A stretch of 64,000 nucleotides of DNA, from assembly GCA_018136815.1 (NCBI GenBank), contig CM030937.1, positions 4,524,226-4,588,225 of the forward strand, read 5' to 3'. Below, piece after piece: positions 56,377 through 64,000 of this stretch (positions within the stretch are counted from its first letter, which is position 1; every line of letters begins with the position of its first letter). This stretch comes from Isochrysis galbana (taxonomy: Eukaryota > Haptophyta > Isochrysidales > Isochrysidaceae). The notes under the pieces are model-generated. The model was not told the DNA's origin, did no database searches, and was given only the letters and a program-made list of their open reading frames with translations. The position numbers and the translations under genes were made by a program.

Positions 56377-57349
56377 TTATGCAGCCACAATGCCCTTATT
56401 GGAGTTTGGCCTACTACCGTTGAGGGTTGAGGTCCCGACGGTGTGCACGAGTGCTTGCAGCGCAGCCTTGCGAAAGGCACCATCGTCGTCCAGTGGAAGT
56501 TGGATTGTGTGACAGTGCCAATATTCAGAGCTGTTGCGGGTAGGGGGGGGGTCGTTCATACCCCAATGCATCTTTCCCGCCATTAGATCTCCTCGCGTGA
56601 CTCCCTCTCCGTCGTCTAGTACCGCGTCACGCTCGCCTTTCGTCCGCTCCCGATAGGATCGTCCCCTCGCGTCCCTCTCTCCCCGTTTCCCGCCTCGTCT
56701 CTCCTTTCCTCTCTCCCCGTTCCCCCTGAGTGTTTCCGCCCGCCGTCATCTCTCTTCTTTCCCGTGTGTTCTCTCTTTCCCCCCGCGTGCCTTCTCTTGG
56801 GTCGGTATCTCTTCTGACGCCCAGCGCTATCGCTCGAGCGCTCCTGTGGTCTCCTGCCCTCTGTGCCCTCCGTCCTCGTTCCCGCCTCACGTGATCACAT
56901 GCCAGTCGAGGACTCCCGTTCATCCTCAGCCCCTTCGATGCGTGCTCCCCATGTGTCCGGTAGCCCGCGCCCCATGCCTCCGAATTGTACCTCACATGTT
57001 ACATGCATCAACTCTCCTGCCTCTACATGCAACACAGCCACAGCTCCACTCCATCTCACACAAGAGCCTTGGTGATGCCGCCCAGCTCTCCCTCGGCCTT
57101 CAAACATTCTACCAAGAATTCATCGTTGTCAAGATCAAGAGCGAGAGCGACTTCGAAAACGTTCCCATATGTGTCAACCCTCGGGTCTGTGTGATTCTTC
57201 ACGCGCATTGAGTGTTGTGGTGCGGCGTGGTAGAACATGCAACCACCAACCCACGCGCGGCGGCGCTCCGGGTCGGTGCCGATGTGTTGTGGAAAGCGCG
57301 AAAGCACGGGCTCTCCCGGGCGCATTTGGTGTTTGCGTGTTGGGAGCAA
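56377..57349 (-). pseudogene. Unrecognised minus-strand gene split by a repeat
   Basis: 57349-57066 reads RKHQMRPGEPVLSRFPQHIG, WVGGCMFYHAAPQHSMRVKN and YGNVFEVALALDLDNDEFLV, which is coding-like, and stops being so where the repeat of 56585-57065 begins. Beyond the repeat, 56583-56420 reads SSEYWHCHTIQLPLDDDGAF and ALQALVHTVGTSTLNG in a protein-like manner. The two could be parts of one gene interrupted by the repeat. No ATG, no domain recognised. Confidence 0.35.
56585..57065 (+). repeat. Second copy of the 54298-54780 repeat
   Basis: See 54298-54780. Here it separates two coding-like minus-strand segments. Confidence 0.6.
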
Positions 57350-58137
57350 AGCGGAAAGAATTAAAGGCGCATGGCCCGGAGGAAGGGAGGGGGGGATAGG
57401 GGATAGGCAGGAAGGGAGGGGGGGGGGGGGGCAGTAGAAGTCACAAGCGCAGAACCGGGACGGAAGAAGTCCCGCGCCTTGGCTGTGGCAGCGGGCTAGA
57501 TGAGCGGGCCTCTGTGGGGAGGAATCAGTACGATGTACGATGTGGGGCCAGTGCAGGCGAATGCGTGCGGCGCGCGGCGCGCGCCGCCAGTGGTTGTCGG
57601 GACTGTTGTGATGAATGCTCAGCCCCTGCCAAGAGACATGGGCCGATGGTGGTTGTGCAGGCCCACCCAGGGGGTGCCTGCGATGGAGGATGGAGGATGG
57701 AGGGATGGAGGGAGGGGGGCGCGAGACCCCAATTGACCCCTACTTGGGCAAAACGTAGATTGAAAGGCTAGCTACTAGCTAGGGGTGACAGGTCCCTCCC
57801 TGTCAAAACGTGAGTTTGTGTCCTTTTCCCGGGAAAGTCGCGCACGCACGCATATGGGCAAATTTCTCGCCACAGAAGACGGAGTGTTCTGAGAGAATCC
57901 AACTATGAACTAGGACCCCATCTGATCGTGATTGACCTCATAACACAACGCACGACACACTTCGCACTTACACTTACGTCCAACGGTAAAGTCCCGCCAT
58001 CATAGCCAACAGCAATCAAACATACAAAGATAAGAAACGCGCCTCTGGATCAGGGATGAGGCTGTAGATAGAGCACAAGATGCATCCCCGGTATCGCAGC
58101 TATCCTGCGCTGCGCACGACAGCCCCCGTGTCTAGAT
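57350..58137. other. Intergenic, no gene seen
   Basis: G-rich runs at 57388-57432, GC-rich to 57720, then ordinary spacer leading into the 3' untranslated region of the saposin-like gene. Short frames only. Confidence 0.4.
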
Positions 58138-59064
58138 CTACAGCTCTTCCTTGGGTTGCACAATTGGAAGACCTGATCCCGCGTCGTAGATGTCACCCAT
58201 ATCGTCCATTGTAGGCTTCACCTGGTTGCTATCCTCAGCGCCATCGTGGCTTCCAATATCCTCTGAGACGTCCTCGTCCATATCTTCAGGCATCATGTCC
58301 TTGAGCTTGTCCATCATCCCTGCCAAGTCCTCCCGCCGGTACATGGTGCCGCTCATGCCACTTTCCTTCAGGTTGGCCTGCATGTCCTGCATCTGTTTCT
58401 CTTCCGGCGTCAAGGGCACGAACGTCTCATCAACTTCGCGCTGCTTATTGAGCGGCGGCGCCTTCTTTTTGCACACGCCTGCTGCGCGGTTGCAAATGTA
58501 GCGCTGCACCTGCTCAAGCTCCGTCTTGTCCTTGATGGCCTTGTACAAGATCTCAGTGAAATCAGTGTCTGCACGATCGAGAACCTCGTTGCAGGCGGCC
58601 TCAACGGTGCGGCACTCCCGACCGCACTTGCCCACGTCTGGCTGTGTGGCCAAGAGCAGCTTCTCCCCTTCCTGCGCCAAATCGATGCGCGCCACCCATT
58701 CTCCTTCAGGCTTGAGAGGGTTGCACATTTTCTCGGTAAACTCCTGCACTTCCGCCTCCCCATCGAACTCGACGGTCTCGCGCTTCCGCCTCTTTTGGTA
58801 GGCGAAGCGCTTCTCGAGCACCTGCTGCGACTTGTCGTATGCAACATCCACCATCTTACGGCACACACCGCAGTAGATGTACTTGAGGTCTGACTTAATG
58901 GGCGCCGCCATCGGCTCCAGATTCTTCCGTCCCATCGGCGAGCCCTTGATGCCCATCTCTTCGAGCATCTCTTCTTCCTCGGCAGACATCTGCATCTGTG
59001 CCGCTGCGTGCCGGCATACGCTGAGCAGCAGCGCTCCGGCGAAAAGCAGCCGTATGCAGGACAT
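58138..59064 (-). CDS. ER saposin-like protein, Canopy/MSAP (TLR4-regulator and MIR-interacting) type
   Basis: 308 residues, ATG at 59064. Signal peptide MSCIRLLFAGALLLSVCRHAAA. The cysteine pattern KYIYCGVCRKMVDVAYDKSQ ... MCNPLKPEGEW ... GKCGRECRTVEAACNEVL ... YICNRAAGVCKKKAP is that of the MIR-interacting saposin-like family, whose members act as ER-lumenal co-chaperones in maturation of membrane and secreted proteins. A coiled acidic C-terminal extension follows, and the last residues KEEL are an ER-retrieval signal of the KDEL class. Upstream lies the 16-bp palindrome shared with the helical-repeat gene. Confidence 0.9.
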   Translation of the reverse strand: MSCIRLLFAGALLLSVCRHAAAQMQMSAEEEEMLEEMGIKGSPMGRKNLEPMAAPIKSDLKYIYCGVCRKMVDVAYDKSQQVLEKRFAYQKRRKRETVEFDGEAEVQEFTEKMCNPLKPEGEWVARIDLAQEGEKLLLATQPDVGKCGRECRTVEAACNEVLDRADTDFTEILYKAIKDKTELEQVQRYICNRAAGVCKKKAPPLNKQREVDETFVPLTPEEKQMQDMQANLKESGMSGTMYRREDLAGMMDKLKDMMPEDMDEDVSEDIGSHDGAEDSNQVKPTMDDMGDIYDAGSGLPIVQPKEEL

Positions 59065-59122
59065 GGCGCGAGAGGGCGCACGATGACGTCACACTACTTT
59101 AGGCGTCGTCGGCGAGCCTCTA

Positions 59123-59140
59123 CTCTACTCTAGAGTAGAG
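59123..59140. promoter_or_regulatory. 18-bp palindrome with TCTACTCTAGAGTAGA core upstream of the saposin-like gene
   Basis: CTCTACTCTAGAGTAGAG is a perfect palindrome about 60 bp before the ATG at 59064. Its 16-bp core is identical to 7334-7349. CTCTACTCTAC half sites extend to the left. Confidence 0.5.
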
Positions 59141-59204
59141 TCGAGATATTCGCACTAAAGTAGGTAGTAGGAGCTCCCTTCCTATCCGGCGGGGGAGTCG
59201 AACT

Positions 59205-60430
59205 GTGCCTTAACCCTAGTATATGCCTAAAAACGGGATTTTGAGTGCTTGAATATCGGCTGTGGGACTCTGCGAGGCCCATATTTTTGGCTGGGAGGCC
59301 AGCACATAGGCGGACTAGAACCCCCTAAGCAGCATAGCATAAGGACATGAGCTTAAAATACTTTTTACGTGGTGCGAAAAGCGAAAACGCCGAAATCACG
59401 AAATTTGTGAAAAACGCAAAAAAACCTCCGACTACTCCATAAGACAACGGTGGCACGAAAAAAAGCACTGAAGGTGGTGTAGTAGGCGCCCGTGCCGTCA
59501 TTGCACGCCAAGCACCTGAGTTGGAAGCGTTTGGGTGACTCTCCATTGCACACTCTGCATGGTGGGGGGGGGGGGGGGGGCGGTTTCGCGCGAGCAGAGA
59601 GCGCAGGCGCAGGGGGCTCCCGCCAGGTTTTCGTGGCAACGTTCTCCCGCGCTTCCAAAACCAAGCATAATTGACGAATTTATTACAGGTACTGGTGCCC
59701 AAGCCGGTAGGGGGCCTCATATCAGCCCTAGAGGGCCCCTATAGCCCTCCCACGGCCCCTAGAGGCTCCCTATAGCCATATATGTACTATAAATAGCGTC
59801 ATCGTCCACCTGGTGGATTAGGCATATACGAGGGTTAACCCTAGTACTTGCATAAATGGATTTTTAGTTTGTATTTGGCAGGATTTGGGTTGCAGGTGCA
59901 GGTGCAGGTGCCCAGGGCCCACATATTTTGTGCCAGGCTGCCTACTAATCTTATGATTGGTCGCCATGGACCATGGAGGGGCCTCGCGCCCCCCCCCACT
60001 CTCTCGATCCCCCTCATGCCTCATGCTCATGCCTCATGGGGGGCGAGAACCATCCACCATCCACCCCCTTGCGCTGCCTCTTGGCATGCAGGGGGGACTC
60101 ATCCAGACTGCCCAAACTCCAGACTCTCCGAGAGAGCTGGGAGATCACACGCCCCGGCCCGCGCTGGCCTGCTTGCCTGCTTGTCGCTCTGACCAAGCCC
60201 TCCATCCTCCCCCAAGACCTGGACCCTCCCGATCTCCTGATCAGGAACCCCCAGCCACCAGCCACCAGCCAGCTCCAGCCGACCTTTAGGGGCGAGAGCC
60301 AGCGATGGAGATTAATTAACTTCTTAATTGTCTCACCGCACACGCGGCCGTGGACCCTCTACTTTCTACTCACAGGGGTGGTGTGTCTGGTGTGGCTGTG
60401 GGATGTGGATTGTGTGTGCTGCATGCTGTC
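59205..60430. repeat. Repeat-rich spacer with two direct copies of a TTAACCCTAGTA element
   Basis: 59210-59310 and 59835-59945 share TTAACCCTAGTA, TGCNTAAA...GGATTTT and the AGG[C/G]CCCATATTTT...CCAG ending. 59715-59775 has repeated CCCCTATAGCC/CCCTATAGCC. 60000-60290 is a rearranged CCATGG / CACCATCC block like the start of the 10767 repeat. The open minus frame at 59325-59720 ends in a hydrophobic stretch but shows no family. Confidence 0.45.
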
Positions 60431-60437
60431 AACCACA

Positions 60438-60740
60438 ACTAAGTTTATACTTAGACGCGATGGAGCGCGCCGCCGCGACTCCCCTCTCCTTCGGGCCCCC
60501 TGCCGAGGGCGCCCCACCAGTGCCCATGGAGCAGCCGCTGTCGAAGCGGCCGCGTCCGCCCACCGAGGCCGAGCAGGTGCGTGCGACTCCGGTCGCGCCA
60601 CACGGCCCGTACCTCAAGTTGCATCCTCTCCGAGCCAGACTTCTGGGCCCGCTCGGCGAGGGGCCCGTGGCACATAGCGGTCAACGAGGATTGCGCGCAA
60701 CAATTCAAGGCCAAATACGGCGACCACACCATCATTCGCG
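60438..60740 (+). mobile_element. LINE fragment: leader plus ORF1 pieces
   Basis: CAACTAAGTTTATACTTAG then GACGCGATGGAGCGCGCC, with MERAAATPLSFGPPAEG and SKRPRPPTEAEQVRATPV, near-identical to the 46207 (-) copy. After an internal deletion and frameshift it continues RGPWHIAVNEDCAQQFKAKY, homologous to the end of the ORF1 at 37234-38109. It stops where the antisense KVGMK domain begins (60745). Confidence 0.7.
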
Positions 60741-60742
60741 CC

Positions 60743-61018
60743 CTAGGCCAAGACATCCACCTTCTTGTTGCCGTGCAGCGTGCCGTCGCCGATGGTGGTG
60801 ATCACGCCCTCGCCGATCATCTCGTGGACCACCTTCATCCCCACCTTGAACTTGATGGGCTGGCTGCTCGAGGCGCGGGGGCCGTCCAAGGTCTCGTGGA
60901 TTTCTTCAACCGTGCCCGCGAGCTCCTCGTCCTCCTCTGCCTCCTTCTCCTTGTCCCTCAGCCCTCCCAGGTCCTTGTCGCCCGAGCCATCGTCGCGCGG
61001 AGGGGGAGGGTGGGAGGG
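60743..61018 (-). pseudogene. KVGMK-type (KOW/Tudor-like) domain fragment
   Basis: 92 codons open between stops, no ATG. GDKDLGGLRDKEKEAEEDEE then VEEIHETLDGPRASSSQPIK, FKVGMKVVHEMIGEGVITTI and GDGTLHGNKKVDVLA plus TAG. It is related to FKVGDKIVHTHLGSGVI at 2718-3056. CTGGCGGTGAGC just upstream could be a splice donor, so it might be the last exon of an unseen gene; but its junction with LINE sequence favours a captured fragment. Confidence 0.5.
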
Positions 61019-61279
61019 TCAAGTCGCTGCTCACCGCCAGCGGCTATCGCGCGCGTCCTCTTCGAACCTGCGCGCGCGAAGGACGAGAAGGTGTGCGGTG
61101 CATGGCGCGTCGCGCCTCTACTCAGGCATGGGCCATCCATGGCGGGCTTGAGGCACAGGGCACGTGCGGGGGGGGCATCACCTCTGCGCATTGCGGGGGC
61201 GGGGGGCGGGGGGGGGAGGGGCGGGCGCGTCGCGCATGGGGTTTTGTTTTTGGGCGAGCCACTGGGAGCGGCGAACTCT

Positions 61280-61375
61280 GACCCAAATATCCACGAAATA
61301 TCCGCGGATATCTTCGCCCGCCAAAGCCGCCCAAATATCCAAGAGATATATCGGGATATATCCGCCAACCCCTGA
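61280..61375. repeat. AAATATCC-type AT-rich cluster
   Basis: CCAAATATCC, GAAATATCCGCGGATATC, CCCAAATATCCAAGAGATAT, ATCGGGATATATCC in succession, ending CCAACCCCTGAC. Third member of the class seen at 14925-15012 and 20693-20810. Confidence 0.5.
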
Positions 61376-62150
61376 CTAGCAAACTGACTCCCCCTTATTC
61401 AGCCAGCAGCCAGTAAAAGACTCAAAAATATAAAATGTTGTGCTTCTTGACGTTGGGAGAGGAGGACTCGTCGCCCGCCGTGCCTGCCGCGGGGGGGCGG
61501 GGGCGGGGGGAGGGGGGGGGCGCTCCGCCGCTCGCGCCCAGCGGTCGCCGCCGCCGCCCCCTTCCCCGCCCGCCCGCGCCCGCCCGCCGCCCCCGGAACC
61601 CCGGCCCCCCCGCCCGCCCGTCCCCTCTCTCCTCCTCTTTGTCTTCTCTCTCCTCTCTCCTCTCTCCTCTCTCCTCTCTCCTCTCCCAACTCCCCAGCAG
61701 CTTGCCGCGCTCTCTCTCCTCGGTCGGTCCGCTGGCACCACCACTCGAGATGAGAGACCGAGGCCGGTGCGCTCGCTCCGCCCCACTGGTCGCCGATTCC
61801 CTCAATAAACAGGGCTCCTACTTATCTATGCTTTGGAAGGGCGCCCTGGTGGTCGACGGGGCTGGCTGGGACGGGGCGGCTAGAGAGAGGGGGGCGGGGG
61901 GGGGGGGGGGCTGCGCGCCCGCCGTGGCCGTGGGCGTCGGAGAGAGAGGCCCGCCGGGGGCCCGCCGGACCGGAGAGGCGGGGCGAGAGGGGGGTCGGTG
62001 GGGGAAGGCGACCAGGCCCCCGAGAGAGCGAGCGAGGGCCCGCGCGCGCAAGCGCGCGAAGACCCGGGCCGGAGTCGCCCGCGAACCCACTCGTTCCGGA
62101 CGCCCTCACGCGCCGTGTCTTCTGCCCTGTAGCAAGAGCTGCAGTCCACG
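61376..62150. other. GC-rich upstream region of the Myb gene, no gene supported
   Basis: Extreme GC with runs of G and C; long frames on both strands (such as 61435-62442 plus) result from composition. CTCTCTCCTCT repeats at 61620-61690. Probably promoter and 5' untranslated region of the gene at 62220. Confidence 0.4.
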
Positions 62151-62159
62151 GCGCTCAGA

Positions 62160-62215
62160 GCACCTCTCTCTCTCTCTCTCTGTCTCTGTCTCTCTCTCCC
62201 CCCCCCCCCCGCTCC
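62160..62215 (+). promoter_or_regulatory. CT-rich leader before the Myb gene
   Basis: CTCTCTCTCTCTCTCTGTCT and a C-run end only a few bases before ATG 62220, as in the leaders of the 16194 and 28180 genes. Confidence 0.5.
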
Positions 62216-62219
62216 GCCG

Positions 62220-64000
62220 ATGGCTGAGCTTGACCATTCAGGGACCGCATGCGTTCTGCTCGGCCTCTCGAGCGGCTCAGCTCACCCTCCTGAGCGGGAC
62301 ACCCCGCGCTCGCCCGTCGACGCCAAGGCCGCTGCCTCGGGAAGCGCAATCAAATCATACGCCCTGCTTACTGCCACGAAGCGGCAGACGCAGGCTGCCG
62401 CACTTCCTCGAAAGGAGTGGTCTCCGCACGAAGATGAGCTGATTCGCAGGGGTGTGGAGCAGTTGGGATGCCGCTGGCGCGTCATCGCGGCGCAGTTGCC
62501 GGGACGCTCGGACGACGCCGTACGCAACAGATGGAGCAGGCTTCAAGATACGATCAAGGGTCGCGCTCACGGACGCGATAACGTATTCAAGCGCGCCACC
62601 GTCGGGGGCTCTGCCGATGGGGCGGGATCCGAGGAAGATGGCGGCCGCGACGGTAGCAGGGGCGACAGAGGGTGCCCGGGAGGCTCTGTGGGCCGCTCCG
62701 AGTTGGCCTCGGGCGCAGACGCGGTCGGAGGTGCGGGTTTTTTGGGTCCAGAGTCGCCACGCACAAACCTGCCTGGCAAGATGGGCCCGTCCAGCTCTGC
62801 TAGATCCTCTACCAAGCTGGCGTCCGCCGGCGGCAAGTCGCCGACCGGCTCTGGAGGTGGAGGCGGTGGGGCCACAGCGGGAAATGTCAGCAGCTTCCGC
62901 AAGGAGCGCAGCTCATGGACGAGGGCCGAGGATGACATCATAGTGCAGGGCGTAGCAGAGCTGGGCCACAAGTGGTTCGAGATAGCTCGCCGTCTGCCCG
63001 GACGGACGGACCACGCAATCCGCAATCGGTGGTCTCGGCTCCAGTCGATCCTCTTGCAACAGGATACCCAGCAGTTGGGCAGTCTCAGCCAAGTGGGCGC
63101 CGGCCTGAGCCCGAAGTTGCCAGAGTCCGCTCCCACACTTGCCGTCAGCTCCATAAGCGGCGGGGGCCTTTCCGGTATTAGTGCTCACGGCTTGGGCGCC
63201 TCGCCCCGCTTCATGCCCTCACCTACGTGCGCTTACGCTGGTGAGGACGAATCGTCGCTCCTACTGAACCAAGAGCACAAGCATTCGCTCTTACGGCCGT
63301 CTCAGATTGCGGAGCACGAGCAGATGGACTCGAATTCGCAGCACCACTTGATGGATCATGGCGGCACTTCCGTTGAGGAGAGCCTGCTGCCGACAGCTGC
63401 AGCAGAATTGTCTCCACCGGACGCACCGCCGAGCGGGCCTTGCGCTGCCAGTGCGATCGCCAGTTGCCACACGTGTGAAGCGATGATTGCCCCTGCCACC
63501 GTAGCGACCATCGACGCCTCCGCGCTCGAAACACCTGTACCGCCACACATCATGTCGATGGCGGCAGTACCAACGCCATCCTTGCTAAGCTCGATTGTGA
63601 GCCCGTCCTCAACTGGCACCGAGAACAGCCCCGTTGCGGTTCGCGCCGATGCCCCAGTATCGACAGTGTTCCAGGAAGGCGCGCTTCTGCTTGCTGTGTC
63701 CAATCAGGCTTCCTTTGACCGCGGTGCCATGACGGAAGCTGATCGGAGCACCACTCTTGGCTTTCACCAAGCCTCCCCCCTCAGCCACCCACTCGCCACC
63801 CGCTCTGCCGCTCCGATTATCGCGCTCGCCAACCAAACGAATTGCAGTGACGATAGCGGCCTACAGACCCTCGCCGCCGCTTCTCCCCGGCCGATTATCT
63901 ATCTCCACGATCACGGCGATGTTCCAGCCCGGCCAAGCACGGACGATGTTTCTCAAGGCCCGTGCGCAAGGCCAGCAATAGAAGTCAATATCGCCACCAC
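62220..64000 (+). CDS. Myb/SANT-domain DNA-binding protein (3' end outside the window)
   Basis: The frame from ATG 62220 runs without stop to the window edge, at least 593 residues. Two SANT repeats: KEWSPHEDELIRRGVEQLGC...RWRVIAAQLPGRSDDAVRNRW (residues 65-109) and RSSWTRAEDDIIVQGVAELG...WFEIARRLPGRTDHAIRNRW (230-275). Both end in the GR[S/T]D-A[V/I]RNRW-RLQ recognition helix characteristic of R3-type repeats that bind the Myb site. They are separated by about 120 residues of Gly/Ser-rich linker instead of being adjacent as in R2R3 proteins. After 280 the sequence is Ser/Pro/Ala-rich without domains. Likely transcription factor, nuclear. Confidence 0.9.
   Translation, partial: MAELDHSGTACVLLGLSSGSAHPPERDTPRSPVDAKAAASGSAIKSYALLTATKRQTQAAALPRKEWSPHEDELIRRGVEQLGCRWRVIAAQLPGRSDDAVRNRWSRLQDTIKGRAHGRDNVFKRATVGGSADGAGSEEDGGRDGSRGDRGCPGGSVGRSELASGADAVGGAGFLGPESPRTNLPGKMGPSSSARSSTKLASAGGKSPTGSGGGGGGATAGNVSSFRKERSSWTRAEDDIIVQGVAELGHKWFEIARRLPGRTDHAIRNRWSRLQSILLQQDTQQLGSLSQVGAGLSPKLPESAPTLAVSSISGGGLSGISAHGLGASPRFMPSPTCAYAGEDESSLLLNQEHKHSLLRPSQIAEHEQMDSNSQHHLMDHGGTSVEESLLPTAAAELSPPDAPPSGPCAASAIASCHTCEAMIAPATVATIDASALETPVPPHIMSMAAVPTPSLLSSIVSPSSTGTENSPVAVRADAPVSTVFQEGALLLAVSNQASFDRGAMTEADRSTTLGFHQASPLSHPLATRSAAPIIALANQTNCSDDSGLQTLAAASPRPIIYLHDHGDVPARPSTDDVSQGPCARPAIEVNIAT

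Noticed and set aside
59325-59720. Minus-strand frame ending in a hydrophobic stretch
   Set aside because: Runs through a G-homopolymer, overlapping frames are equally open, and the region is a repeat-rich spacer.
61435-62442. 335-codon plus-strand frame before the Myb gene
   Set aside because: Composition is extreme GC with homopolymers, the opposite strand is equally open, and it overlaps the Myb start in another frame.

Overview
The window is nuclear DNA of a unicellular eukaryote, probably an alga or related protist. The evidence is GT-AG introns in two genes, an ER-lumenal saposin-like protein ending in KEEL, a hybrid histidine kinase, a mitochondrial-type ribosomal protein S16, an Agenet/Tudor-type chromatin protein, a temptin-domain protein and a Myb/SANT protein. 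There is also a dense load of eukaryotic transposons (LINE, hAT, Copia, and an RNase H-bearing retroelement). Green alga and stramenopile both fit; the sequence does not let me decide. Genes are few, mostly intron-poor and GC-rich, and sit as islands between repeats.

Layout. 0.4-1.9 kb: purple acid phosphatase in two exons. 2.5-3.4 kb: small hAT-type element with a perfect 8-bp target duplication that carries a short gene. 3.8-5.4 kb: satellite of about 202-bp units. 5.8-6.3 kb: 5'-inverted retroelement copy. 6.4-7.3 kb: helical-repeat protein. 8.6-10.1 kb: S49 (SppA-like) protease in two exons. 10.4-15 kb: LINE and hAT debris. 16.2-22.4 kb: two single-pass membrane proteins and a coiled-coil protein among repeats. 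23.4-24.6 kb: two ORFs of lower GC, one of which recalls a giant-virus family. 24.7-25.7 kb: temptin domain and small ORFs. 28.2-32.6 kb: large Agenet-domain protein. 33.9-36.5 kb: apparently intact hAT transposon with perfect 8-bp target duplication. 36.5-38.5 kb: TA-flanked MITE and a LINE ORF1. 39.4 kb: S16. 40.1-42.1 kb: RNase H retroelement relic split by a 1.07-kb insertion with a 9-bp duplication. 42.7-43.7 kb: glycosyltransferase-like gene. 44-46.2 kb: repeats and a deleted LINE. 46.7-49.0 kb: hybrid histidine kinase. 50-57.4 kb: Copia-type remnants. 58.1-59.1 kb: saposin-like ER protein. 60.4-61.4 kb: LINE and domain fragments. 62.2 kb to the end: Myb/SANT gene running off the window.

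The conserved genes do not form a pathway. Shared features are pyrimidine-rich tracts on the coding strand just before several start codons, and an identical 16-bp palindrome 60-71 bp upstream of two genes. The most informative structure is in the mobile elements. One LINE family has a recognisable 5' leader (CAACTAAGTTTATACTTGG) and 3' end (TGTTAGCCCTGAATCTTCAG plus T-tract). Three copies have the inverted 5' terminus joined directly to the 3' end, as expected from twin priming. Four elements can be delimited by exact target-site duplications.
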